DNA from: Delphinapterus leucas
Taxonomy: Eukaryota; Chordata; Mammalia; Artiodactyla; Monodontidae
Assembly (NCBI RefSeq): GCF_002288925.2
Contig: NW_022098031.1
Coordinates: forward strand, 13,654,824 to 13,718,823
DNA length: 64,000 bases
Direction: 5' to 3'
In this document: piece after piece, positions 36,490-48,120 of the stretch
Numbering within the stretch: position 1 is the first letter of the stretch
Layout of the letters: each line of letters starts with the position of its first letter
Translations under genes and position numbers: made by a program
Notes under the pieces: model-generated
Told to the model about the DNA's origin: nothing
The model's database searches: none
The model's input: only the letters and a program-made list of their open reading frames with translations

Positions 36490-39400
36490 TGCTGAGGCTC
36501 ACGGTTAATGGAAAACGTTAAGATGCTGTGCAAAACTGGCATGGGCCGATGTGTTTATCATTTTCATGACCATAGTGACCCAAATGAGCCCCTCTTTGCT
36601 TCCAACCCTGAGGAGGTCCCACTTGACCTTGAGTCCAGAGAATTATATTCACAGAGGACTCTCCCTAATTACAGGACAGCTTTACTACATTTTATTGGAA
36701 CTGCCATAACCATCCAAAAGGCACTAAAACTCCTAGGATAAAATTTACATTCTTTGTCTCTTGAAGATATATATCTTACCACGTCTCTGAAATGTAAACA
36801 CCTCAGGAGGTGACTAAAACTCTCGCCCACAAACTCCTGAGACTGAAGCAACGTGGACAAGATTTGGGACAAGTAGAAGGAGATCTTTTAAAATACAAAA
36901 TGCTATAAAAACTCTCTTGCCCAAAGTCTAGTCCACAGCCTCCTTAAGCTTACTTGTCAAGGACAAATATAAATCTTAAAAGTCTTCTCCACAAATGTTA
37001 GTATAAAGCTTTAGCCACTGCAGCAGGTAACCTTAAATTGTTCCATCTGCCAATTTGTATTCAACTATTATTTATAAACTAGTGAGTTTTATATCGTGCC
37101 TGATTCATGGCTAAAATCTTGGAACAGACGTTGTAGTGTCTCGTATCTGCCTGCATGTTTATGTATGTCTATGGATGTATATTTATGTGATTTTTTTTCT
37201 TTCTACCTGCAGATGACGTTGCCAAAATTACTTTGTAAAAGAGCTCTGCTTAATTGGCTTAAAAATAAGCGCTCTGAATTGAGTATTCCTAAAACTCAGA
37301 AATATAGAGACTAACCCAAATGTTTTTCAAGTTCACATGATCTGGAATAATCTTTGATAAATCTAATTTATGTTTGGTTTAATTAAAATAGGTATTTCTT
37401 CAGGGTTGTCAGCATTAAATATAATTCAGATAAACAACTTTTATTCTACCTGGGTTTACTTGTCAAACAAATTCATGTTGACACAAAATTTGTCAGCAAG
37501 AAAAGTAGCTTGGCATGATGGCTGACTTTGGCTACTGTCTAATAAAAGTTCCTTGATAGTCTAAACATCATTGTTGGGAGAAAATAATTTAGATATATGT
37601 AATTGGAATAAGAGTGTAGGTCAACTTTTTAGCAATAATTACGTGTTATGGGATTTCTACTTAAAAATAGTTTCCCAAAGGAACTTCTCTGGTGGCACGG
37701 TGGTTAAGAATCCACCTGCCAATACAGGGGACATGGGTTCGAGCCCCGGTCTGGGGTGATCCCACATGCCGTGGAGCAACTACTGAAGCCCGCGCACCTA
37801 GGGCCCATGCTCAGCAGCAAGAGAAGCCACGGCAATGAGAAGCCCGCGCACCGCAACGAAGAGTAGCACCCGCTCGCTGCAACTAGAGAAACCCCGTGTG
37901 GCAACAAAGACCCAACGCAGCCAAAAACTTAATTAATTAATTAATTAAAAAAAAAACTTTAAAAAAAGAAAATAGTTTCCCAAATCTCTTTGATGACTTG
38001 AAACTTCAGAGTTTTGCTAAGTTTAATGATGGGAATTCACTGAATGTCTAGATCATTTCCAAATAAGAGAAAATACTAAAACATTAATTGCTAACCAAGT
38101 CTAAGTTTATTTACTCTTGACCTCTTATTACAGAGGAACCAAAGATATTTGGGTCTGTTAGTAAACTTGGCTTCTGCCACATTGAAAAATTGTGCTATGA
38201 GGTAATGTGTGTTACTAGAAATTATGAAATGCATTCATAAATTTACCAATGTAAAGAACGCTGGTGTAACAGTCAGTTCACAATTGCTTCCTTCTTAGTT
38301 TTAGCTAGAAATTAAAGTTTCTAAGGGTTAAGAATTCTAATTAACATATGTAATTAAAGCTGCTAGAAGTAATGAGAGATACAACCCTGTATGCAAGGAA
38401 AGTAGGATGTGTTTTTGGCAAGAAAAGGTATGAAGTATGGAGATATATTTTTTAAGGAAAAAGAAAGTAAATTTGTCTTAAAAGTAAAACTGTTTATTTT
38501 AGAATGAGAAAGAGGAAAACAAAGGAAAAAATGGTATAGAAATTTGGGAAAAAAGAAAGAGAGAGGGAGAATTTTACTTTGTGTAGTCAAGATGGCTAAA
38601 ATGGAACGAATTTTTTTTAAGGTTTTAAAAAATAAGCTTTGGTATCAATAGTGCACTTATGTAAAACTAAAACATTTTTCTTTCATCTGCTAAAAGTAGA
38701 AAGCTTTCTTGAACTATTGCACTTAATACGATATTGTGAAATGTTTTTCTTTACCTTTTAAGTAATCTGGCTAGAAAGCAAAGATTTTGTGTTTTATGAA
38801 AAATTTCCTGTCTTCATGTTATCTTAATGAGGTCTTCGATTACTTAAGAAAACTGAATCTTCTCAATATTAAAAGAACTTAGTTTTGCTCACGACTATGT
38901 AACCTGCTGTAACTGTAATATTGTCTTTAATATTTTTTGTCCTTTTGGTTAAGTAGATAATTAAGTATTGTTTCATAATGACTGTGATCCTGTTTAGTCA
39001 AGTGTCCACAACCTTTTGATATTTTTGACAAACTTCCCAAAATCAAATTTTAAGTGACTTTTTTTGACCTGGAAGTAACTTCGGGATTTTACAGAGGACC
39101 CCTGGAACATCTCAAAAGATTTATTCTCTCTCCTTATAAAAAGTGAGACATTATAATAATTGGGCTTATTTGATATGTTAAATTACATGGGAAGCATTGT
39201 CAAATAGGAGACAATGCTAAACCATCTTTATGGATATCCTTGTATAGATATATGTTATTAATATAAGTGTTCCAGAAATTATATGAAATTCCTAAAAATG
39301 TGATAGGTAATGGTATCAGTAATAATTCCAGTTATCATCTTAAAACGTTGTTTGTTACAGAAATAATCAGATTTCCTTGACAACTGTATTATAATGAACT

Positions 39401-41026
39401 CTCAGATCTTTAACAAAGGGCATGTCAATAAGAATCTGTTTTCCTTGTAACAGGACACAATTGGAACCATTGATTATATTACCAAGGCTTTGACTAGAAT
39501 GTCATATTTGAAAGAGAAATGCATAGACTCACATATGACCAGACAGCTTTAAGGAATGAAGGTTGACTTTATGGAGCCAATAAAGCCCCTTGGAAAAATT
39601 GGCCTGGTACCTTGTTTACATGGCTCCCAGTAGGGGTTACCAGGTGAGTAAGGAAGGTTACTTCCTGGCAGGTACAGGAACTTCAGAATATTTGGGGGAA
39701 ACTCGAGAGGAGAGGAATTCATCCAAATCTCTAGATACTGCAGGCAAAGTTGATGGCAAGTTTTGGACTTTGTTTCCTAGCCTAGAGAGGATTTTAAAAG
39801 TTCAGGCTCAGATTTCTTATATATGATTCTAACAAAACAAACTTAAAAGAGCCTATATGGTCAATCACTATGCTTGCTGTACTTATGTAAATAATCAGGC
39901 CAAGCTTATTGAAACTAGACTGAATTTGCAAACAAATTAGTCTTACTATGGTTATCTTTGATAGAAATGGAGATGATTGTAGAGAGAAAAATTATGTTTC
40001 AATAGAAACAGAATACACACTTGTGGATATTAGATTCTAGTTCTGTTAATTGTCTTTCAGGTTTTTTCTTTCTACCTATAAACTGGACCGGATAATGAAT
40101 TCTTCTTGTTTCTTCGAATATCTGGCTGGAACTCTCCAAACTAATGTTTCCAATTTTTCTCCACCCTACTGACTTGGAATCATTGAGAACTAAAATTGGC
40201 TGTTTAGCTTGCATGGCTTCTTTACCCAGAGCCATACAAGCTAAAGTGGGACAACTTTATATCAACTTCAGAGAAGTCACCTCACTCATGTGTGGACAGT
40301 CTTCATGTCTATTGTTATGTGGGACACTCAAAAAACCACCAGAGACATTCAAACTGCAAGACAGGAAGATCTATCAGATTGCCACTGTCTCCCCTCACAT
40401 CCTCTGAAGATGCTTCGAGCTCACCATCTGGAAGTCTTCTTGACCAACTGCTTTCGGAACTCAGTAACTGGGATTATAATCTGCTCCAATCATTAACTTT
40501 TGTGTTTTTTGTTTGTTTGTTTGTTTCCATAGAAATGCCTCTTATTAAATACCTGATCCAAATACCTGCACCACATGGGCCTCACTTGGGGAACCCACCT
40601 GCCTCACTGCTTTCTGAAATAAGACACAGCCCTTTAACTGAGCTGACCTATTCTCAGGACTCAGAGACTGGTTCAATGAGATATGGAGCAATCTACCAAC
40701 TCAGGACAGGTTCAAACCTATTTACACCAGATGGCCCAAGTTGTTTAAATATTCCACGATCTTACTAAATCTTTGAACAGATTCCCAGGGTCCCTGAAAT
40801 CACTGACCTATTTTCATGGCTGGGCCTTTCAAGTGTAGGACAATGTGTGCCTACAGGATTTCAGACTGCTGCCTGTATAATTGTTATATTTTTTGCTACT
40901 ATAATCCTATTTACACGTGCAATTTCTGTTTACAGCATGCCCTATACCTGACTTTTAGCATATCAGCTATCTAGGCCATTAGTGCCCTCAACACTGACTA
41001 TGATGCCTTGGCATCACAGGGTGGAT
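36490..41026 (+). mobile_element. Endogenous retrovirus interior, 3' part with decayed envelope region
   Basis: AT-rich interior leading into the 3' LTR. The long middle part (about 36900-39400) is non-coding in all frames. From about 39430 to 40950 the sequence resembles the 3' part of class-I retroviral interiors. Shortly before the LTR (about 40820-40930) a hydrophobic segment in a broken frame resembles the membrane anchor of a retroviral envelope. Frames are interrupted by stops and shifts, so no intact protein is encoded. A long-form CHR SINE is inserted at 37681-37968. No polymerase motif was recognised, so pol is probably missing. Confidence 0.6.
37680..37968 (+). mobile_element. CHR-type SINE, long form, inside the retroviral interior
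   Basis: The head is slightly diverged (gaacttctctggtggc), followed by the long-form body and an AT-rich (taat)n and A tail. A perfect 16 bp target duplication, aaaatagtttcccaaa, lies at 37664-37679 and 37969-37984. It postdates the endogenous retrovirus. Confidence 0.94.
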
Positions 41027-41627
41027 TGTAATATAAGCCCTGACAGTTGGCTTTTATTTTGTGATGCAAATGCCTAATTTAAGCTTCCATTGCCAAGGCA
41101 TCCACTTCAAAGAGGGCTGTCTTGAATAAACACATGCACTCTCCCTCCCCACCCCTACCCCCATGAGGCTCCTTTGCTTTAGAGATCCTGGTTGATTTAG
41201 ATAACTGGCGGGCCACTTGGGCCACTTGTTTTTTCTTTCTTCTTCCAGCTTTGAATTCCAGCTCTTATGTTTTAAAGGTGCCAATAAAGAGTGAGCCCAT
41301 GAAGCCCTCGGGTTCTACCCTCAACCCCAATAAAGGCAGAACCCCAGGCCCATGCTCACTCTCTCTCTACCTACAGCCCCACTGTGTGTCCTGGGGTGTG
41401 CCTGATATGCTCCAGGGCTTGTAAGTAATACACTTTTTAAAGTTTCCAGGTGATTATTGCTGACGGCGTCTTGCAACCATAATAAGAACCACAAGGGTCT
41501 GGCCAGTGGTAACGTTGGTTTGGAAAAGGGAGATGTCTGTGGGAAGCACACCAGGGGCCAGGTAAGTGGCTCCAGGCATTTCCAGCCAATAACATTACCA
41601 CTGATAGGCTGAGACCTGCACAAAACA
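41027..41627 (+). mobile_element. 3' LTR of the same endogenous retrovirus
   Basis: Partner of the LTR at 31763-32409 in the same orientation, about 600 bp, beginning TGTA and ending ACA. It follows a short purine-rich stretch (acagggtggat) that may be a worn polypurine tract. CTCTT follows at 41628-41632, one mismatch from CTCTC before the 5' LTR, consistent with a 5 bp target duplication. The R/U5-like half keeps several CpGs seen in the 5' LTR. Two unrelated insertions of one LTR family is the alternative. Confidence 0.8.
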
Positions 41628-41632
41628 CTCTT

Positions 41633-43689
41633 ACTTTGCTTTCTAGTTGTTTCTACACCTTTCTACTCCCTTAACTTGTCAGTACAGTGCTGAGGTTAAG
41701 TACTTAAAAATTACTAATTGGCTTGTCCTGCTCTTTATTCCTGAAAATCTGTTGGGGTCCTGCCCAGTCCAGATGATAAGGGTGAGTGTATGTTTGCTGG
41801 GAGACACTGCAGGGAGGGGAATTGAAAACCTTGAAATAAGAATGAGGTTCTCTGGCATCCATAATCTGACAATATAGTGTGATTCTGTAACCAACCTAAA
41901 AGTTGGCGAAAATCCCAGGTAGGCCTGAGGATCTGATTTGGTTCCTAAATCTCCGGTCACTATGGCCTTATCCTATCATGGTTCCATAAAAACCCCTTAC
42001 TGGCATGACAGATTTATAGAGCTGCTTGGTGTAGAACCTATAATCATCTTTGGCCAATCCCTTTCCAGGTTGGTCCAGGACAAGACTAGCCTCTGGGAGA
42101 TATTGGATGGGAAGAGTTCTTTCTAGACTATTCTTTTATGGCATGTGGCATTTTTTCAGGTCCTAAATCAAAATGGTTAAATTTCTATCAGTTATGTAAT
42201 ACACAACAAACACTGGTAAGAAGTCAGTACAGGATGCTTGTAAGCCTGTCCCAAGGCTTTTTTTAATACTAGCATCTTCTAGAAGTCATTTCATTGTTAC
42301 GATCTGGGTAACGATGGCAGTTTTCTGACAAAAAAGAGTCATGATTTGGATACATGGCACCTTTTTAAAAATCTCCTAATAGGTTAAAAAAAATTGATGA
42401 TGATGGTGATGATGCATAAGGAAATGAAAGAAATGGGAAAGGTCATTATGTAAATTTATGCAGTGAGATGTTCTCTAGTTCTTGGAACTGCTGAGATGAA
42501 CCCTGCCTTGGACATCCTGCAGTTCTAGAAGGGTATGGCGAGCACCACGGGGCAGCCCAAGGTCAACCCATAAATGCAAACAGGAGCTAAGGTGGTACTG
42601 CTTGATGAGAACCAGGTAAGTCTTCTAGAACAAGGCAAATGGGCAATGAAGGACAGGAATAGCTGAGAGGCATGAAGCTTTGGGAAAACGGACCCACTTC
42701 TACAGAAAGACAACCAGTGATGACAAAATAAACCATTTTGGAGGGTCAGATAGAAATGCTTTTAGAATTAATGCTAACTGAAATTTTCTCACGGAAAGTT
42801 CCAAGACAGTGGTTCTCAAAGTTGAACAAACACCAGAATCACAAAGAGGGCTGCTAAAACATAAATCGATAAGGCCCTACCCCAGAATTTCTGATGCATT
42901 AAGCTTAAGAAAACTTATATTTGTAGCAAGTTTGCAGGTGATGCTGATGCCGCCGTCTGGGGACCACACTTTGAGAAGGCACTGTTCTAAGGTACACTAC
43001 ATGAAGTTGCTGGCCTGTGAATTTTAGGATCCCAGGAATATGACTTAAAGAAGTGGCTGAAAAACAAAAGTCCTCATCACCTCATTTCTCCTCCCAAAGT
43101 AAACAAATCAACAAAATGAACCAAAATATTAAACTAAAAAATTTCAATAACAAATAATACTATACCGAAACTCTTCTGTTAGAGATATTTAAAGGTGAAT
43201 CATCTGTGAGCAATGGCGAACCCATAATGTGTTTCCCTAGAGGCGAGTCCTTGACAACAGTATGTCTCCTGTCAAATTATTTAACAGAAGCCTAGGCATC
43301 AGCATGGTATCATTCCTGCATTTTCACCTATAGCGTTATCATGATGCAACTTGCCAAAGTCCATGTCTTAAGCACAAAAACATACACAAGCTGCTGAAGA
43401 TTCTGCTGAGATGAGGTGAAAGTAGAGTAATTCTGTAAATGTTTCCCTTCCCTCCAACCTTTCATATCCCAGGAGGCCTCTCCTGGGGCCTGGGGTATGG
43501 GGAGTCGGACCAAACCCACTGTCAGAGCTCCAGCTTATAAAGTCCACACCAGATAAAAGGCCCTCTGTACAAACTACAGACACGTCAGCTGGGTAAGGAG
43601 GTAAACAGAGCAGCCTATGGCAAACTCCAGTGGATGGTCTCTGCGTCTGTGCTAAAAATAAGAGAAGTCTTTAGGAATCAGAGAGGAAA
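41633..43689. other. Unassigned sequence between the 3' LTR and the MSRB3 3' end
   Basis: Apart from the MER5A-like element at 42807-42984, I see no gene or repeat. The part just below 43690 would be immediate downstream flank of MSRB3. Confidence 0.5.
42807..42984 (+). mobile_element. MER5A-like hAT DNA transposon
   Basis: 178 bp element starting CAGTGGTTCTCAAAG and ending CTTTGAGAAGGCACTG, which are near-perfect terminal inverted repeats. It is flanked by 8 bp near-duplicates, ttccaaga and ttctaagg, as expected for hAT insertion. Non-autonomous. Confidence 0.85.
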
Positions 43690-43707
43690 ACATTTTTATA
43701 AAGAGAT

Positions 43708-43713
43708 TTTATT
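43708..43713 (-). terminator. MSRB3: Polyadenylation signal AATAAA, probable MSRB3 3' end
   Basis: On the minus strand this is AATAAA, within TGTAATAAAATCTC, in an AT-rich context and about 2.96 kb past the MSRB3 stop. Cleavage would be expected 10-30 bases further, near 43680-43698. Assignment to MSRB3 is from position and spacing; it is not proven by a transcript. Confidence 0.6.
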
Positions 43714-45574
43714 ACATAATTTCTGTATACAATAGACATAGGAAAAGGGTTTATAATGAAAATTCCATGTCATTTTTCAAAAGTTTTGAATTGCTTGGAG
43801 AAAAATTCTTACAAAGCTATCTAAGGCAAAAGTAGTATTTGACCTTCAGGACAAATGCTAATCCCTTTCATCATATTCCATATTTAAAGCAAGGCATTTT
43901 CAATTCAATTAACATGGAGAGGCTTTCAAATCGCTGTCATGTACATTAAGAGTTTAAATTCATCTATAAAGTGAAAAGTTTAAACACATAGAAATGTTCT
44001 CTAATACAATACGTACTGTTGCTTTCTTCAGATCCATTCCACATGAGTGTATGGACGTACTTTTTTACACACCAGCAAAGAAACCTGCGTCTCCTAATGG
44101 CACAGTGAGGGCTGGAGTGCAGAGAGGGAAAGTCCCATGCGTTTCCCATGTTAAATGGCATAACTCCCACAGATCACATACACCTCGCCATATTGACTCA
44201 GTTCATTGCACTCCATATCCTGCAAAAATAAATCTAGTGCTCGACAGCTGACATTATTGCTCACTTACGTTTTAGTAATATATTTCTTTAACATAAGACA
44301 GAAATATACTGAAATTCGATACCACTTAAACTCAAAAGCAATCTGAAATTCAACCACATGATGCATATACCCACTTGCTTTCTGCCATGGATGTTGCATT
44401 TTTCTTAAAGTTGATGTTGGAAAATGTGGTAGAAGAAAAACTGGCTTTCCTTGAACGAAGACTAAGCATTAGAAGAGGAGCTTTTTGAGGGGAATGTTAA
44501 GCCCCACAATAAAACTGGAGGAACAGTGAGAATCCAGAGTCTCTGGGGAGAGGGAGAAACCCCCGTTTATCTTCCTTGTCTACCCCAACACTGTAGCTCG
44601 TGTCCAGCAGACCCCGCAGCAGGCCACCGCCTAGAGCAGGAGCCACGTGAGCCCCCGAAGGATGGACCGCACACTGGGACAGGAATGTCCTGGGAGACCC
44701 ACTTCTTTAGGGGTCCTTGGGTCGCTGGGAAATGTTGGGACTCCTTTGGTGAGGTCGGGAAAGACTTCTAGGATAGTCTGGACACCGAGGCTGCAAGGGT
44801 CTTAAATTCAACGTCTCACTTCTAGAGGGGAGTGAAACTTGCGAATTCCAGAGTGACCCCAGGGCCTGAGGTGACACATCTGGGACCCGAGGGAAGAAGA
44901 GCATAGTGCATCTGGAATCTCAAAGTTGTGGCCCACATGACAATGAAGAGCCTCACCAGGAGATGTTTTGAGAGACACAGAAAGATGTGGACGTGACCAC
45001 GTTGACATCGATTGATCACAACTTTTCATTTTAGTTTCTCATTATTCCTTTAAGATTGTCAGGTGTTCCTCTTCCTTATTTTGGTCTTGGTGCTTATAAG
45101 GAAAGATGTCAGTATTCATAAGCTATCAAAGATTTACAAAAAAATTATTTTTTAAAAATTACACTTCAGGATTAGCATTCAAGGCGACAAACACAATATA
45201 TATCAGTCATAAACCATACTTTCACCACCGCTCAGAGCTGTAGAAACCTTACGGTGCACAATCCCACTGTATGGATGGTGGGACATCCATCCCACCAGAC
45301 TAAATGTTATACGGCAACTGAGCGGAGCTTCTTAGAGTAAAACCAGCCATACTGCTACAGAGAAAAATTTCTGGCTCTTGGCCCAACTGTTTCCATACCA
45401 ATCAGCTAAGTCACCCTCCTCTCTGCTTCTTTCCATTTCAAATGCCTGGGCTTCGGCCTTTGAGGCAATTAGAACCAGATCAGTTTAATTTTACAACACT
45501 GATCTTCATTGTATAGCAATATAGTAATTTTCCCCTGAGAGTGTCAATTATTTTGCAAATATTCTAAGTCGTGT

Positions 45575-45690
45575 TTATACATAAAGAATAGGCATGGAGA
45601 GGCTAGACAGCTTGTCCCTCGTCACACAGCAGATTAGTGCCAAGGGTGGGATGTGAGCTCCTGGCTGTTTCTATTTTAAGCCCCAATGTC
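45575..45690 (-). mobile_element. MIR SINE fragment in MSRB3 3' UTR
   Basis: 'gagaggctagacagcttgtc' and 'cacacagcagattagtgcc' are the complement of the MIR core. It is ancient, so it was part of the 3' UTR before cetaceans arose. Confidence 0.65.
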
Positions 45691-46670
45691 CTTCCAGAGG
45701 TCACCTTGCCCTGTGCACAGGTCCCCTGCCCTCCCCTCTGGGCTCCGTTCCTTACTTGCTCTTCAGAGCACTGGACATCTAGTATCCAGGCTTCCTCCTC
45801 AACCTTCTCTGCTCTCTCTTACTTCTGCTGCCTTGATGAAGTGTGCTGTCCCCAGTATTTTACTTTACACAGGGAATTCACCAAAATGCCCTTCCAGCCA
45901 CAGCTGGTATGAGGTGTGGAGGGACAGACTTACAGAAGGCAATGGCAGGTGCTCTTCTTTGTGAATTTTGGACAAAACAGGGATCAACATTTTACGGTTA
46001 TCTTACATTCCAATGTTTTCAACGAAAAATAAAAATAAAATAAAGGCCTAACCATGAGGTAATGTTTGCTTCTCTGCCACAACACTCAGTGTGCCCCCTC
46101 AGATCTGGCAACAATTTAACATAAGGAAAGACTTTAGACCTTCACACCCTTTTCGGGAGAATAAAGGACCTCAGTCCAAACTTTCCACAAAGCTGAGAAG
46201 TCTCACAAGACATCGCTCCACCCTTATCTTAGGTGGATCTGCACAAATGCCTCCAGGCCGTGTGTCTCACAGGTCTCAACACCCTGCCCCACCGAGCCCT
46301 GGTCTCCGCACTGCAGAGGCGATCTTGATTTTCATGTCTGAAGACCAAGCACCTTCTGCCTATTAAGCAAGGAGAAAAAAAAAATCGAAAGAAGCTATCT
46401 AGGCGAAGAAAGTAATGCCAAATGCTATGTAAGTGGCTCGTGAAGAAGTTTCACAAAGCTACCTCTGAGGTTCACTAAAGTTACAAACAGTTCCCGATCT
46501 AGTCAATAGCAAAATGCATTGATGGCCGGGGCCTCTGTTTAAGCAAAGGAAGAAAAATATCAATAGCATAAAATTGCTCTTCTATTTTTGAAAAAATATA
46601 TCTGAGATAGACGCTCTCGAATTAGTTTTAATAAGCTGTGCATTAAGTACACTTGTTTCCATCAACTCCT

Positions 46671-46835
46671 CTACAGCTCTGTCTTGTCGCCCTGGGCCGG
46701 GCTGCCCCCTGCGCTGTCCCCACTGGCGTCGCTGATCTCTGCAGGTGTGAAAGACAAGGACGCAGAGTTTATGCAGTATCTTTTGCCAGTTGGACGAGGT
46801 CCGTCGTCAAAAATGTGCCCGAGGTGAGCACCGCA
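46671..46835 (-). CDS. MSRB3: MSRB3, last coding exon (C-terminal 54 codons plus stop)
   Basis: Final coding exon of methionine-R-sulfoxide reductase B3, which reduces methionine-R-sulfoxide in proteins. Read on the minus strand it opens with [12 protein letters not shown], continues through the catalytic-cysteine motif RYCINSA and SLSFTP, and ends in a polar Gly/Ser/Asp tail closing with KTEL and a TAG stop at 46673-46671. The leading Cys is the second Cys of the family's second zinc CXXC, completed from CSQ at the end of the previous exon. The acceptor is a pyrimidine-rich run ending TTGCAG immediately upstream (46836-46850 on the plus strand). The exon starts on a codon boundary and has no internal stop. 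From memory the human protein ends in KAEL, an ER-retention signal of the KDEL class. Here the third-from-last residue is Thr, and the tail seems about one residue shorter. Catalytic Cys rather than selenocysteine fits MSRB3. Confidence 0.96.
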   Translation of the reverse strand, partial: CGAHLGHIFDDGPRPTGKRYCINSASLSFTPAEISDASGDSAGGSPAQGDKTEL

Positions 46836-47809
46836 CTGCAAGAGAAGGGCAAAATGTTAAGTCAACAGCATCTACAAAGCCGGCTTTGAGGGGAACAGCA
46901 GTTTAAATGGATGACCGGCCTATAGAGAAATGATGGAAGCCATCATGGATGATTTCTAATCTGCCTGTCAGTAGCTGCAAAGATGGTTTCTGGCAGGTTT
47001 TGCACCACATGCTGAGAATAAAAAGCACTAGAATTGTGCATATCAGAAATCATTTAGGAGCCACTGTATCTTCTGATCTGTGACTGCAGTAGTTTTATGA
47101 ATTGAGTTGACCCTTGATCTGGACCTCTGGCACTGCTTTTGGCTTTGGATGGGTGGCTTTCAGATATGCAGAAGTCCACTGTAAAAGATACTGTTTAACT
47201 GGCCATGACGGAGGTGACGTTTGCTTTCATGGGCAGTAAAACTTAACATCAGACGAGCATTGGATGTTCTTGGAACCCAGCAAAGCAATAGCAAGACTCA
47301 ACAGATTTATGTCACGGTCACCAAGACTGCAGTGGGGCAAAATGGAAACGTCACTAGTCCACGCAATCGGTTTTTCTGGCCTCCAACAGGTGGAGTGCCA
47401 TGCGGTCTGCCTTACCTGCACAAACTGGGTCATGTGGAGAAGGAATAAGCTGTCGAGCTCATTCCATGCTACTGACTATCCAAAAAGCTGGGGAAGGAGG
47501 AGAGGCAGAGAGTCCAGACAGAGGCAGAAGGAGGGAAGTTTGGTTATGACGGTGTTAAGAGAAATCCAGCCCAGAGAAAGTGTCTCCAAAAAGCCCGGCT
47601 CACTGAACAGAGCCCGCACTAACTAGTCTGCCGCTGGATTCGGCTCCAGGAGATAAGAGCACAGGCCACACTTACCTGTCCCCCACCCTCCTCAGCAGGA
47701 ACAGGGCTGAAGGGTATGGGGACGTCAGTGCTCCACATTCAAACAGGCTGCAAAAACACATCGTTCGTCGCGTAACAAAGAAACCAAAGCCTGGGGCAAA
47801 TGACCCCCG

Positions 47810-48120
47810 TTCATTCATTTCACAAATATTTATGGAGCGTCTGCTACATGCCAGGCACTGTCCCAGACTCTGGAGGTACAGGCAGTAGCCTCATGGAGCT
47901 TACATTCCAGTGGGGGAGACGGAAAATACAAAGGAAATTAGGGACCGTAAAGCACAGTAGGTGGAAGTAAATGCTAAGGAACAAAACAAAAACGAAAATG
48001 AAAACCAGAAAGTGACACAGGTTGGGGGCTGACATTTTAGGTAAGATGGCCAGGGGTGGTTTTTCCGGGCTGGCTTTGGGATAAGAACCTGGAGGAAGTG
48101 AAGGAGCGGATATCCAGGGG
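47810..48120 (-). mobile_element. L2 LINE 3' end, reverse, in MSRB3 intron
   Basis: 'ttcattcatttcacaaatat', 'catgccaggcactgtcccag' and 'tggagcttacattccagtgg' are the complement of the L2 3' terminus. Confidence 0.8.

Larger units (their letters stand above)
43690..46670 (-). other. MSRB3: MSRB3 3' untranslated region (inferred)
   Basis: About 3 kb directly downstream of the MSRB3 stop on the minus strand. It contains no CHR SINE, no L1 and no other young insertion, in contrast to the sequence on both sides; only one MIR-like fragment is seen (about 45575-45690). It ends near a canonical AATAAA in the minus sense at 43708-43713. A 3' UTR of roughly 3 kb agrees with my recollection of the long mammalian MSRB3 transcript. 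The exact cleavage site is inferred, and shorter alternative 3' ends are possible. Confidence 0.7.

Noticed and set aside
40292..40768. 158-codon plus-strand frame before the 3' LTR
   Set aside because: It falls in decayed retroviral envelope-region sequence and is not in the frame of the hydrophobic anchor segment; not an intact gene.
46653..46889. 78-codon plus-strand frame
   Set aside because: Antisense shadow of the MSRB3 last exon.
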